From contig CP087206.1 of NCBI GenBank assembly GCA_020912385.1, positions 3,224,001 through 3,288,000 on the forward strand: DNA of 64,000 nucleotides, written 5' to 3'. The position numbers and the translations under genes were made by a program. Each line of letters opens with the position of its first letter. Position 1 is the first letter of the stretch. This document shows positions 30,859-42,476 of the stretch, piece after piece. The notes under the pieces are model-generated. The model made no database searches, was not told the origin of the DNA, and saw only the letters and a list, made by a program, of their open reading frames with translations. Source of the stretch: Neofusicoccum parvum (lineage: Eukaryota > Ascomycota > Dothideomycetes > Botryosphaeriales > Botryosphaeriaceae).

Positions 30859-33800
30859 CTACAACTGCAGCCTGAAAGTCGCCACCTCAAACGGCCTGAG
30901 CTCTACCGCCACACCACCTTCCCCAACAACCAACTCGTCTCCATCGTCTTCCAGCACATTCGTCTTCCAGACTTTCTTAACCGGCACGCTTCCCCATTCG
31001 ATCCTGCCCCTCGCCCTACCGCCAAGCGAATCGTATATGCGGAGAATGACACTGCGACCCTTCCGCGTAGGCAGCCCGCCACGAGACACATCCGCATCAT
31101 CCTCGCCGCGCTTGACCGTGTCAAGGACAAGCGCATCCGAGCCTGTGATCTTGAAGGTCGAGAGGAGGCCCGCAATGGCGGACGGATCCGGGTGGGAGCG
31201 ATACTTGAGAGGGTGGTTGAAGTTGAAGGCCGTGCGAACGGTGGTGGAGCCAACAGCACCGGTGTGTGGAAGGATGGCGTAGCGGATGCGGTGGCGACCC
31301 ATGTCAGCATGTGCGTCAGGAGCCTTAGGGGCACGGAGAAGGCTCAGACGCATCAAGCTGCCGCAGGTAGCGAAGCCGTACTTAGAGTCGTTCAAGATAG
31401 ACACACCGTAGCCCGACTCGGACAAGTCGGCCCACTTGTGACAGCAAACTTCGAACTTGGCCATATCCCAGGTGGTGTTGTAGTGCGTAGGCCGACGAAC
31501 AATGCCGAACTGCGTCTCATACGACGCTTCCTGGTTCACGATGTCGACGGGGAATTCCACCTTGAGGAACTTCATTGACTCGTGCCACTCGACCTCGCTC
31601 TCCATCTCTATGTACGAGGGCAGGTCGTTAACGGATGCTGAGAGGCTGATGGTCGTCTTGACCCAGCTCTTCTCGCTGATCTTGGTCTCCGTGATCACGC
31701 TGACGCGGTGCGGGCCGCTCTCAGCGATCGTCCACTTGCTAGGTTTTAGCTCTTTCCGAGACTCGAGGTGGTAAACTTCAACATCCCATGCCTGCCAATA
31801 CAGCGGCTTGTCGTCGAATATGACGAGCTGGTTCGCCTTTTTACCCTTCGGAATGACCTCGCGTTTTGCTGCGCGATCGAAGAGTGAGGTGATAACACCT
31901 TCTTCAATTTCGACACGGTATTGACTGTTGGTGAGTTCGTAGACGTCCTTCCTGATCTCTTTGATTGAAGCTTTGGATTCAGAAGAAACGGGTTTCACGT
32001 TCAGGACGCCGGTATCACCCTCAGCCAGGACATAGCCAGACGAGCCTGGGAGCTTGGCTATTTCACTGCGGCCCCAAGGAAGGGTATTCAAAGCGACCAC
32101 TTGTCCAGAAGAGGAGTCGTCGAAGCCAAGCGCAGCCAATGCATCCGACAGGAGCTTTTCTCCCGTCTGGAAAACCTTCTCGTAGAGCTGATTATTGTCA
32201 GTTAGTGTTAGCCCAAGAGTTGATTATTAACATACCTCATCGGAGTCGTCGTAGCACATCTCGATGGAACTGCCTGGCAAGCAGTCATGGAACTGGCAGA
32301 GGAGGGTTGCCTCCCACATATCATCGATGGCCTCCTTGGGATACTTGTACGTCGATTTATCGCCTTTCAGAAGGTCCTTGATGGTCGCAAGAGTGGCCAG
32401 GTACTCGATATCATGCAGCAAGATTTCTGACTGACGATTGTTGCGCTTGTTGTTGGCTTGGGTCGTGTACGTTCCGCGGTGCAACTCGAAGTACAGCTCG
32501 CCATACCAGGTCACAAAATCGGTGCCTTCTTCGGCCTTCTTTTCGAGGCGATCAAAGAAGTCGTCCACAGAGTCACCCAGCTTGACACGCGGGAGGAGCC
32601 CGACGGTGTCGCTGATAGCGCGGCAACGCCTCAACTTCTCGACATGCTCCCAGGTCGGGCCACCACCGCCATCACCTTTGCCGAATACCAGCAGAGAAGT
32701 AGCGTCCTGGTCAAGAGACTTGTGCTGGGTTACACTTCGCTTAACGTCGCCAAAATGAGCCTCTGCAGTGTACGTCTCTGCCGGAGCCATGTGACAGATG
32801 ACCTGGCTGCCGTCCAGTGAGACCCAGTTGAAGGTCGTGTGCGGGAAGTTGTTGATGTTGTTCCAGCTCAGCTTCTGGGTGAAGAATCTGCTCATACCTG
32901 CCAGCCTACAGATTTGGGGGAGCTGTGTCGAGTATCCGAAAGTGTCGGGCAGCCAGAAAGTCTTGCACCTCTGGCCAAAGTGGCTTTCGAAGAAGCGCTG
33001 GCCGTACAGGAACTGGCGCACGAGTGACTCTCCGCTGGGCATATTCGTGTCGTGCTCAACCCAGCTGCCACCAATGGGCTGAAATCTTCCCTCCTTGACC
33101 TTTGCCTTGACACGGTCATAGACCGAAGGATACAGCTGCTCGAGCCATTTGTACTGCTGAGCTTGTGAGCAGCAGAAGCGCAGTTCTGGATAGCGTTCCA
33201 TCAGATCGCACTGGTTGGACCATGAGCGAGCGACCTTGCGCTTGGTCTCTGCCCACGGCCACAACCAGCAGGTGTCAATGTGGCAGTGACCAATGCCGCT
33301 GACGATGGCTTGCTGAGGACCGTCGTATACCGCAGGGGAATCGACCTTGTCGCCTAGGTATTTCCTGGCAATCTTGCGTCCCTCTTTGATTGAATCGGGG
33401 CTACCATCGCCGTCGATGAAGGCGTCTATGATCGAGTTGCATATCTGTAGCGCTTTATGGGACTCCCAAGAGTCACCGGGAAACTCCCTTGCGCAATCTA
33501 CCACAGTATTAGCCAGGAATCGGACAGGTGGTATTCAAGTGCGCACCTCCAATGATCCAGAAATCAATATACAGAGCTCGAGCATCCAGGTTGATGGCCA
33601 CGATGTCAGCTTTGTGAAGCTGGAAGTACTTGTTCGGGTTCGGCGGTTGTATGGAGTCGCCTCCGGGAGCATTGCCGAACATGCCATTGCAAGCCATCTC
33701 GATGTAGAAGACGTGCTCCTTTCCATCTCGGTAGCTGTCCGGAAGTATCCATTCGGTACGCTCGCCGCCACCGGTCAGGCCATGCACGGGATCGCCATCC

Positions 33801-34270
33801 TCAGTCCAGATGAGGCCTTCGTTATTAGCGTCCCAGTGGAACTCGAGATGGTTCTTGTGACGGAGTTCGGAGGGCACGGTCAGGTGGATGCGGAACCAAT
33901 GGGTCGACCAGCTGGGACCAAACGACTCGCCGACGCTGGCGGGGCGGAAGTTGTGCCTCGTGGCTTCCTTGAAGGTCGGACGAGTGAGGTCGGGCGGGGA
34001 GTAGACGTGCAGCTTGACATGATCGCTGCCGGAAGCGCGGGCGTCGGTGATTTTGCTGGCGATGCGTCAACAAGACCTTCGCAGAGAAGCTCAGGGCGGA
34101 GCTCAGCCAAGTACTTACGGCAGAAGTCCCTTGGACTCGTACTGGCCGCCAGAAGTGAACTGACGCAGGCGATCCAGGTAGATCTTGTGGATCTGCTTGC
34201 CCACGGGGCCAGCCGCGAGCTTGGGGTATTCCTTCTGAGGTGCCATCCTGAGGTGTGTTTCGCCGCCCAT
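30859..34270 (-). CDS. AMS1: AMS1, vacuolar alpha-mannosidase (GH38)
   Basis: Exons 34270-34119, 34055-33547, 33497-32236 and 32187-30859 (introns 63, 49 and 48 nt) give 1083 aa, close to the usual size of the family. The start [20 protein letters not shown] is followed by [15 protein letters not shown], typical of AMS1 proteins. The GH38 catalytic domain includes [20 protein letters not shown] (near residue 287, His/Asp metal ligands) and [17 protein letters not shown] (near 404), whose Asp corresponds to the catalytic nucleophile. The C-terminal beta-rich half ([44 protein letters not shown]) is complete. There is no signal peptide, which fits a cytosolic enzyme taken into the vacuole by selective autophagy, as in yeast. 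It trims free oligomannosides. Convergent with DUF3176, 192 bp stop to stop. Confidence 0.96.
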
Positions 34271-35031
34271 GGTGGAGAGGAGCGGAGCGATGGTTGGAGC
34301 TTCTGGGGTTCTAGAGGGCAGGAGCTCGAGGGTAGCTGCAGCAGCTTACATGTCCTTGCAGCTCTCAGGCGTGGCAGCTCGGGAGCTTGGGTCCGCGAAC
34401 CCCGCTCGACCACCCCCGGACGGCCGTGCCAGGCGCGCCAGTTGCCCAGTGCGAGCCTCTGGCCTTGCTTCGCCCAGCCCCGTGCACGTCATGCCACCCT
34501 CCGCCTCGGCGCGCGCATTGCCAGCCACGCTGAGCATGCTTTCTCCGTGGCCATAGATTGCTGCTTGACTCTGCAAAGCTAGAGAAAAGTCAATTGTTAT
34601 TCCTCGCTGTCGGATCTGTTGGCTCTCCGAACTGACGGCATTTTCTCTTGGGCAGCCAAAGCTTCCTGCTCAGTTCGTTGGACACCATTGCTCTGCACGT
34701 ACCCTAGCCTAACGCGAGTGGCTCTTCTCATAGGCCATTCGTGAAGGCCAATATGAGAAGGTGTGCGAGGGTCATCTGGACTTCACGCTGCAGCAGACAC
34801 GGCATCCGCAGAAGGACTAGACGCCGGAGCCATGCATAGAGAATTATTTCTTTCGTCGGTGCTACAAACCTGAGGCTTGCAGCCTGTCTAAACAAACCGA
34901 TCAACCCACCATTGATAACATCGGTATCCATCGCGAACAAAAATCCCCGAACGCCGTGTCACAAGACCCCAAGCCATGCCGCTTGCCGTGCCGCTTGCAT
35001 GCGCTTTAGTTGATGAAGACTATTCGGCCCC
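34271..35031. other. Intergenic, 761 bp (AMS1 promoter and SNX4 3' flank)
   Basis: GC-rich near AMS1 (34300-34550), then AT-richer to the SNX4 stop at 35032. Short open frames only; no gene supported. Confidence 0.4.
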
Positions 35032-36409
35032 CTAAGCAGCAATAGCCTGGGCTTGATCCGATTCCCTCTGCTCCCGCTCCATCTGCTCGAGGAACACCTC
35101 CCATGTCTCTGCTGTGTTCGCAAAGAAGTCGATGTGAGCATCGGCTAAATCTCCCAACGTGTCTTTGAATTCCAGCGCCTTGATCCGCTCGAAGTCTGCT
35201 ACTTCCTTGACCGTCTGCTCGTCGAAGGCCTCGGACGTCCTCTTTGCGTTCTCAACCTCGCGAGTTAGGCGCTCGATCTGCAACTCCAGCTTACGCACCC
35301 TGTCGCGTCGGCTTTGCTCGTGATCCACGCCACGGATGTCTTCCACCTTGGCACGCAGGAATCCAGAAGCGCCGAGCGCGGCTGTGCTCGAGGCGCTAGC
35401 GAGCGTGTCGCGGTCCGCCGCGGCCTTCGTCAAGTAGTCCGTCAAGCTTTCAAAGTCCAGTTGCTTGTTCTCACGAGTCTTCAGAAGCAGCTTGACAGCG
35501 TCAATGTAGGCATCCATGTCTCGGAGGGAGCCTAGGTAGTCGTGCTCAGTATGGTTGTGCAGCCCGCGAAGGCCTTGGCTCGTCGTCTCGACGCTGGTTG
35601 CGAAGCTTGTGAGCGATTGCTCGACACCCGGCTCCAGTGCGACTAGTTTCTGGCATTGCGCCGCAAGGTCGCCGTAATCGGTTGACAGGTCGCCTTGTCG
35701 CCGCGCCACGCGTGCCACCACCTTTTCCACCAGCCCTAAGTCCTCGTCCAACTTGTCCGCCCGATCGCGCACATCCACGAAGCGCTTGTCTGGCTTGTGC
35801 ACTTTGCTAAAAGCGCCCATGAGGGTGTCTGTGAAGCTGTCAAACACGCCGCCGGAGGCTTGGTCTCCACTTGCGCCGCTAAGGCTGCGCGTGGGCCGTG
35901 ATCGCATCGTCTGGTTCCAGTCGCTACTTTCAAGGAATAGGAGAAAGATAGCGGAGCGACGAAGAACCGGATGCTGGGTCAGGCGCTTTAAGAAGCGTCG
36001 CAGGGAGCTCGCTCGCCGTTGCGTAAAGTCCGGACCGAAGCGGTCTCCCCGCACATACTCCATTTTGTGCTTGTCGGGGAGCGGAGGCACAGCGCATTGC
36101 GGATACTCTCTGCTCAGTGTTTTCCAGAGGAAGACGAAGTCCGTGAAGCGCCGCCGCACGCTGAACTCGGGCCGCTGAAATGACTGGAAGTCGCTCTGTG
36201 GTGAGGCGGGAAGCGTCAGCTAGGTGCCTGTCTCGCGCTGTCGCTCAAAGCGCAAGCGCAACGATGGAAGTGAGGAGGAAACACATGGGAAGCGGTACCC
36301 TTGTTGTAACGAGGTAAGAAATGTAGGCATCCTTGGTGCCATCGTTCTCTTTCTGCGGCTTGTCCACAGTGCATTCGAGCATGCCTTCGCTGAAGTCTTG
36401 GTCGGCCAT
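35032..36409 (-). CDS. SNX4: SNX4/Atg24, sorting nexin (PX-BAR)
   Basis: Exons 36409-36299 and 36195-35032 (intron 103 nt) give 424 aa. The N-terminal MLECTVDKPQKENDGTKDAY and ISYLVTT lead into the PX domain. Its phosphoinositide-binding elements include RRRFTDFVFLWKTLSREYP, PPLPDKHKMEYVRGDRFG and QRRASSLRRFLKRLTQHPVL. The rest (about 165-424) is a long helical, charge-patterned BAR region ending EVFLEQMEREQRESDQAQAI. Snx4 sorts proteins from endosomes to the Golgi and functions in selective autophagy (Atg24). At 424 aa it is slightly shorter than many fungal homologues, mainly through a short N-terminus. The ATG at 36409 is chosen because it starts just before the conserved segment. Confidence 0.93.
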
Positions 36410-36965
36410 GGCGAGGTCTGCGGATGTAGCGACTCCAGCGGATGGACAGGAAGTGGCTGTTGCTGTGTGTGCGTTGGGCTCTGGAGCTGGAGAGCTGCAG
36501 ATCCAGGGCGGGCGGGCGTGTTGTGAGGTTGGAGTCCGTGCTTCAATGACGAAGGTGCATGGCCGGGAGTGAGCACAAGCGCGCCCGCCAAACGGACACC
36601 GACTCCGGCGTTTCGGCACTGGAACACCAACTCTCACTGCTCAGCCGGACGAGCTTGAATCCTGCGTTTCGTTCGGAACTTTCCCGGATCGCTGTTGAAT
36701 TCAAAATCCAATCGGGCCGCACGTTTACCGCAGCGGCCAATCAGTCACTGCGTGAGGCGATCCGTCGTATGATCCCAGTGCATCGTTGGGGACGAGTGGA
36801 TTCTACACGGCTCCTTGGGAGCTCTATCAGATCTCGGAAACGACCGTAAAAAAAAAAAACAGTAAAGCCAGCGCGACTCGTCGGCGGCCAGTATCCCAAC
36901 GCCATAACTCCAAGCTTCCAGAGATTACATTGCTTCAAACAGTCCATCTAGGCTCTAATTGATGC
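36410..36965. other. Intergenic, 556 bp between SNX4 and ADK2
   Basis: Both flanking genes are on the minus strand, so this holds the SNX4 promoter and the ADK2 3' flank. A 96-codon frame on the plus strand (36559-36849) is listed separately. A poly-A run follows it at about 36847-36859. Confidence 0.4.
36559..36849 (+). CDS. Possible small ORF, 96 aa, no known family
   Basis: ATG 36559 to TAA 36847-36849, divergent from SNX4 with starts 149 bp apart. The product (starts MAGSEHKRARQTDTDSG) has a plausible amphipathic middle (SLLSRTSLNPAFRSELSRIA) and ends basic. No motif is recognised and codon bias is weak. It may be chance or a real short gene. Confidence 0.25.
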   Translation: MAGSEHKRARQTDTDSGVSALEHQLSLLSRTSLNPAFRSELSRIAVEFKIQSGRTFTAAANQSLREAIRRMIPVHRWGRVDSTRLLGSSIRSRKRP

Positions 36966-37823
36966 CTATAATCCGAACCTCTTCTCAAACTCTTTGAACA
37001 GGCGAGGGCTGATCTCATCGCTCGAATTACCCTGCACCTCCCAAAGAACCCCCTTCTTATCGTAGTGCTCTAGTAGGGGAGCGCTGGTCTCCTCGAATTT
37101 CTTAAGACGCGCCAGCCAGACTTCCGGGCTATCATCAGCGCGCCTTGTCAGCTGCTCTCCTGTGACATCGTCCTGGCCAGGTACCTTGGGAGGGTTGAAC
37201 GTGGTGTTGTAGACCCGACCGGAAGGCTCGTGAACCCATCGATTGCAGATGCGATCGAGGATGACCTCCACGGGCGTCTTGAGACTGACCACCAGGTTGA
37301 TTGGAATTATGTCGTCGATCTGCCTTGCCTGGCAGTCGGTGCGCGGAAAGCCGTCGAGTATGAATGAGGCCGAGGGAGAGTCCGAGTAGTTGAATTTGGA
37401 CGTGTTGAACGGCGAAGGAATGAAGACGTCATCTACGCTCTCGAGCGGAATGTCTGCGTCGGGGGCGGCGAAGTTGACTTGGTACGGCCTCACGGTATCC
37501 GGAACAAGCCAGCCGCGTGTGTTGAGCTCGTTGATAATTAGGCGTACCATCATCGTGTCTGGCACCAGCGCACCCGTCTTCATCTTCATCTCGGCTTGGA
37601 TGCCTGTTCCGCGATTGGTGTTAGAGGGCGTTCATGACCGTGCAAAGCGAGGGGACGTACCCAGAGGTGTGCGGTTGCGCACATTGTTGCGCAACAGGTC
37701 GCCGGAACTGATGGAGCTTAGCTGGGGGAAGCGCTTCATGAGACGCTCTGACTGCGTGCCTTTTCCTACGCCGGGGGCGCCGACGAGGATGACCCGCGCG
37801 GCTCTAGACAGGTCCCGGATCAT
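36966..37823 (-). CDS. ADK2: ADK2, mitochondrial adenylate kinase (GTP:AMP phosphotransferase type)
   Basis: Exons 37823-37661 and 37603-36966 (intron 57 nt) give 266 aa. The first ATG of the frame is 37823 ([15 protein letters not shown]). The frame is open upstream but has no ATG, so no long presequence is called. Motifs: P-loop [10 protein letters not shown] (about 15-24), NMP-binding region [29 protein letters not shown], a LID of the AK3 kind without the zinc-binding cysteines ([18 protein letters not shown] ... [14 protein letters not shown]), then [20 protein letters not shown]. The enzyme transfers phosphate from GTP/ATP to AMP in the mitochondrial matrix. An insertion between the NMP region and [10 protein letters not shown] (about residues 98-128, [20 protein letters not shown]) makes it longer than the 225-aa yeast protein. 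Confidence 0.93.
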
Positions 37824-38984
37824 CGCGAAAGAGCTGGCGGGAGGCGTATTACAAAAAGCGTGGTAGTCTGCGACCGGGCGCGTTGAAGCGAGAAGCCGTC
37901 CAGCCTCCAGCGAGAAGAGTAAACAAGAACGGGTCAGCAAAGCATAACGTGTCGGTGGTAGCAGGAAATGAAATAGGGTACGCGGGACAAGAAGGACGGG
38001 GGAGCCGGGCGCGTGAAGGCGATTGGTAAGGTTGAACGGAAGGGAAACTAGAGGCGTTCGCGCAAGCCGTCGGCGCGGACTTTTGGTGGGGAAGCCTGCT
38101 CAACGCCGCACAGGCCGAGGGTCCGGCTCGACAAAGCATCGAATCACTGCGGCGCGATTGACAGGAACATCTCGGCATACGTCTCGCACGTGGAGTGGTA
38201 AAGCATGCGCCTGTGTGTGAGAGCCAGAGTGCAGGAGGCCATGCGCGAGCCTCTTGGGCAAATGGCCATGACTCCGTGTGGACAGTGCATCCTTTCGCTG
38301 CGAACAGCGACGAAAGGACGTTGTGGCTGGTTCGCAGAGGATTACCGTAGCAGCCAGGCAATCACATGGGACGTTGAAGCATTCGTCCGGATGAGATGCG
38401 TATTACTTACTACACGTGTGCTTCCGGACGCATGCTGCAGCAGCCCATGCACGCGTCCGGACTGAGGCCATGGCCCTGCGAAACGAACACAAAGCAGAAG
38501 TCGGGCTCGACCACGACGGCCAGAGCGGCGGCCGGCTCCATATACATGCAGACTCCTGTTCTCCTGTGCGGCCCAGCGCCGCAGCAGTCACCGCCGGGGC
38601 GTCTCCACGGGCGCGTCTCAGGGCTCCGACATCGCCCGACTGTGCGCACATGTCTGCGGCGGACACGCTGGCGCCGGCTCCATAACGCCGCGCGCCATTC
38701 GGCGGCCTCGCGCTCGGGGCGGTGCTCGGCGTCGGGGGGGGCGCAGTGTGCGGATTCCAGAACCGCGACGAAGGCGCCAAGGCCGCTGTTCCTGGCCGCC
38801 GATCCGCGCTGCTTGCCGAATCTGCTGTAAGCTGCCGCTGACGGCCTGCAAACGCTGAAGCATCACCACCACCTCGCACTTTTTCCCGCCCATCACTCCG
38901 GCCTTCCACGCCCATCGACAGTCCTTTACCGACCATTTTCCTTGCTGCTGCCGTCGCTCTCTCCCCGTCTGAGCTGCGCTCAGC
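37824..38984. promoter_or_regulatory. Divergent ADK2/MDM38 upstream region, 1.16 kb
   Basis: Separates two start codons pointing outward. GC-rich, with open frames on both strands at 38400-39100 that lack any domain. C/T-rich in the last 100 bp before the MDM38 ATG (around 38870-38970), as is common in fungal leaders. No gene supported. Confidence 0.4.
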
Positions 38985-40727
38985 ATGTCTTTCAACCGCT
39001 CCGCCTCCAGGGTGACGCCAATCCTCCTGAGAAGCGCCCAAAGAACTCCGCGCCGAATCCCCAGGTCGCTCCCCCGCGAAATATCGGCCATCGCCATCCT
39101 CATCCCCAGACACGGCTATGCCACAGACACATCCACATCCTCGCAGTCAGGCGGCAACTTCCCCCCGCCCGGCTTCAATGCGGAGGAGGCGAAGAAGCCC
39201 CTCCCGAAGGACGGCCAGCAGAACTCGCAGGCCGACAAGTCCACATTGAAATCACAAGCCGACAAGGGCTCCGCGAACGGTTCGGCGCTCAAGAATAGTG
39301 CCACCGCACACTCGAAGACCGACGCCGAGGAGGCTCAGAGCTTGACCGAGCTCGCGGCGGAGAAAGCGTCTGCGGACAAAGCGGAGCAGAAGAAGCTCGC
39401 AAAGAAGATAGAGGAGCACAAGAATCTCACGCTTTGGCAAAAAGTCAAGAAGGAGGCGAACCACTACTGGGATGGCACGAAGCTGCTCGCGACCGAGGTC
39501 CGGATCAGCTCTAAGCTCGCCCTGAAGATGGCTGCGGGTTACGAGCTCACTCGCCGTGAGAACAGACAGGTATGTCACCAACACTCCATCTTGGAGACGC
39601 TCATCGGCTAAACAGCGTGCAGCTCCGTCGTACTGTCCAGGATCTCGGCCGCCTGGTGCCCTTTTCCGTATTCGTCCTTGTACCGTTCGCCGAACTTCTC
39701 CTGCCTGTCGCACTAAAGCTTTTCCCCAACATGCTTCCCAGCACTTACGAGGGCCAGAAGTCCAAGGACAAGAAGATGACCAGCCTGCGTGCGACTAGGA
39801 AAGAAGTCAGCGACTTCCTCCGACAGACGCTGCAGGAGGGCGGTCTTCCGGTCAGCGCGGCCAATGCACAGCGCGAAGAATTCACCGAGTTCTTCCGCAA
39901 GGTACGTTTCACAACAAACATATTCTTTGACCCAAGCACTGACACGTGATTAGATTCGCAGCACCGGCGAGGATCCCACGCAGTCCGATGTTATCAAGGT
40001 CTGCAAGATCTTCAAGGACGATCTTACCTTGGACAACCTATCCCGCCCCCAACTTGTCGGTATCTGCAGGTACCTTGGCCTTAACACGTTCGGTACCGAC
40101 AACATCCTCCGCTACCAGATCCGCCACCGTATGCGTCAAATCAAGCGTGATGACAAGATGATCTTCATCGAGGGCGTTGAGACTCTTTCCGTCCCCGAGC
40201 TCCAGACCGCATGCGCAAGCCGTGGTCTCCGCACCCATGGTGTCAGCCCGGCTCGCCTTCGGGAGGACCTCCAGATGTGGTTGGAGCTCCGTCTCAAGTA
40301 TGGCGTTCCATCGACACTGCTCGTCTTGAGCAACGCCTTCATGTACAGCCAGGGTAAGGAGACGGAGATGGAGACCCAGATCGACGCTCTCAAGGCCGTC
40401 CTATCCAGCATCCCTGAGGAGCTCTTCCACGAGATCGAGCTTGAGGTGCACACCGCTGAGGGTGCTGCGACGAACAAGCAGCGCCTGGAGGTCCTGAAGG
40501 AGCAGCAGGAGCTGATCGAGGAGGAGAACGAGCAAAGCGGTAAGAGCCAGCCTGCCAGCGCGTCTGCCACACCGAAGGACGACAAGGACATTGATGAGAA
40601 GGAGGATGTTGAGGCTGAGGGGAAGCAAGAAGCGCAGGCAAAGACCGAGCAGGCGAAGGACGAGTCGGCTGTGGAAAAGCAGAAGGTCGAGGCCAAGAAA
40701 GCTGAGCAGGAAGCTGAGAAGGTTTAA
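38985..40727 (+). CDS. MDM38: MDM38/LETM1, mitochondrial inner-membrane protein
   Basis: Exons 38985-39569, 39623-39901 and 39954-40727 (introns 53 and 52 nt) give 545 aa. The N-terminus is a typical Arg/Ser-rich presequence (ends near PRHGYAT, about residue 46). A Lys/Ala-rich spacer precedes LWQKVKKEANHYWDGTKLL. The membrane span lies in GRLVPFSVFVLVPFAELLLP followed by LKLFPNMLPSTYE, the LETM1 signature. The LETM1 ribosome-binding domain follows: DNLSRPQLVGICRYLGLNTF, NILRYQIRHRMRQIKRDD and GVSPARLREDLQMWLELRL. The C-terminal ~110 residues form an acidic/Lys coiled coil. Role: K+/H+ exchange and mitoribosome association at the inner membrane. Confidence 0.96.
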
Positions 40728-41660
40728 ATCTGCCTTTCTCCTTGTACACTAGAATTTATAGACTTTAGCTCTGCTCAATGATAGATGGCTTTCGACACAT
40801 CCCATGCAAACTGTTAGCGTGTCCCTCGTAGCTCTGTGTAGAGCCGTCGGCTGCGCGCTCTGCCTGGGAATCTTTCGTTTTCTCGCGACCGCGCATTATT
40901 TTGCAACCATTGCAATTCGCCTTTGTCACGAATTTCTATCACTCACGTCTGTTTCCTTTTTTCCTTCAGAAAGAGAGCTTGGTGCTGGCTCGCGCATGTG
41001 CAGTTGCTTGGCGCCAGTGAGGATGTCTTCGATCTGGAGGCGGCTCACGAGTACCCCCAGAAGTCTGCATGCTGGCTACCGGTGTCCTACCGAACCTAGG
41101 GGGTGCCGAATGCCTCTTGACAGGATCATCGCCTGTCGCGGGTGTGTGGCTGCTGCAACGGATAGAAGTGTGCTGGCTGCAGTGGGCGACGTCGCCAACA
41201 GAAAGCTGCACAGGGTGAATCCGCATGGGCTGCGTCCCCAGTCACGACTGCGACAGCCAGCAGAGCTGCAGCAGATGTGCTTGTTGCGTCGTCGCGTGGC
41301 GGCCGCTGGTGGTGTGGGCGGCGCGGCCATGGTCCAGGTGCGCAGAGCCGCAACACCACGGCTGCCCCAGCACCGCAGATCCAGCAACGCGCCCACCAGC
41401 AGCCCAATGCGGGGCAGAGGGCCTGCAGCGATCCCGCGCTTACTGCGAGGACCGCGTGTGAGCCCGCTGCGAGGCCGCAACAGACTGCTTGTCCCCGTGC
41501 GGCTCCCATGACCGCATCCAGTCCGCCCATTCACTCCGTCGCGCGCCTGCCTCAACTGAACTTCTGCCACCCGTCACCCCTGGCAACCGTGTTTGCGAGA
41601 GGCACCTGTCCGGCCTATATCAACCCCCACACCCTCGCCCACCTCCAGCCTTTTCTCTCC
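40728..41660. other. Intergenic, 933 bp
   Basis: MDM38 3' flank (AT-rich to ~40960) then GC-rich DNA leading to the putative gene at 41661. Frames open through 41000-41500 on both strands lack recognisable features. Probably promoter/leader. Confidence 0.4.
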
Positions 41661-42476
41661 ATGGCACAGTTGTCTATCTCCTTGCTCTCCGCTTCAGCTC
41701 ACGCTTACGCTCCTGCTTACGCTCCTGCCTACGCTCCTGCCTACGCTACAGCTCCAGCTACCGCAAGTCCCTGCAATCCTCCTCTTCCCGCACCCACCCG
41801 CTGCTTGCTTCCAGCTTCCAGCATGCTCTCCTCTTCCATCCTCCGCCCCTTCCTCGCGGCCATTCTCCTTTGGAGGTGGTCTGCCCCTCTCCCTCTCCTC
41901 CGCCGCCCTCCCTCCTTACCTTCCGCTCCGTTCGTGTTCGCTTTCTTGGGGGCTCTTGCCCTTGGCTTGCTGATCCTGCAGTTCCTGGTCCCTGTGGCCG
42001 TCGCCGGATGTCGGACCGTCAAGGCCGTTCTGGACGAGGACGCCAACGCACACCTGCTCCCGCCTGGCCTGCCGCTGGAGCTGTCGCCCCTCCCCGTCCG
42101 TCGCTACGCCTACGTTCTGGCCAGCCCGACCACGGTCCTGCCGCCAGCCCCCAAGGTCCGCTCTTCCTGGCCGCCCGGCGTCCCGCGTGGTAAGGTTTGC
42201 CACTACCGCGTCCGCATCCCGCCGCCCTCGCCATGGAAGCCCGGCCATGGAATCCTGAAGCGCCCTCGCCCCGCCGGCGCCGTCCCTCGCCGTGCCAAGT
42301 CCGTCGTCTGGAACGAGGAAGTCAGGATCGCCATGGTCGACAAGTGGATCCCCCAGGGCCTTCACTACTGGGGCGCCCGCTACGCCGCCTGCATCGAGGA
42401 ACTCCAAACGCGCCCGCCAACCCTCCGGCCCCTGCCGCCCATGGACGCTGAAGGAGATGTCGAGATGTTGGAGTAG
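41661..42476 (+). CDS. Possible orphan membrane protein, 271 aa
   Basis: ATG 41661 to TAG 42474-42476. The same frame is open further upstream, so the start is uncertain (a later ATG at 41823 is an alternative). I do not recognise it. The N-terminus carries an AYAP tetrapeptide repeat from a 12-bp tandem repeat (41703-41750). A strong hydrophobic span follows (PFVFAFLGALALGLLILQFL). The C-terminal ~140 residues are Pro/Arg-rich with a more conserved-looking end: GHGILKRPRPAGAVPRRAKS, VVWNEEVRIAMVDKWIPQGL and HYWGARYAACIEELQ, closing with acidic DAEGDVEMLE. The pattern GILK..P..K.V.WNEEV resembles short linear motifs of other fungal proteins, but no function is implied. It could contain an unrecognised intron. 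Confidence 0.5.
   Translation: MAQLSISLLSASAHAYAPAYAPAYAPAYATAPATASPCNPPLPAPTRCLLPASSMLSSSILRPFLAAILLWRWSAPLPLLRRPPSLPSAPFVFAFLGALALGLLILQFLVPVAVAGCRTVKAVLDEDANAHLLPPGLPLELSPLPVRRYAYVLASPTTVLPPAPKVRSSWPPGVPRGKVCHYRVRIPPPSPWKPGHGILKRPRPAGAVPRRAKSVVWNEEVRIAMVDKWIPQGLHYWGARYAACIEELQTRPPTLRPLPPMDAEGDVEMLE
41703..41750 (+). repeat. 12-bp tandem repeat, four imperfect copies
   Basis: GCTTACGCTCCT-like units encoding Ala-Tyr-Ala-Pro, differing only at third positions (GCTTAC/GCCTAC; the last unit ends in ACA). Lies inside the possible 271-aa gene. Confidence 0.85.

Noticed and set aside
37824..37940. 39-residue N-terminal extension of ADK2 resembling a presequence
   Set aside because: The frame is open but begins at TTG; the first ATG is 37823, and non-AUG initiation cannot be assumed.
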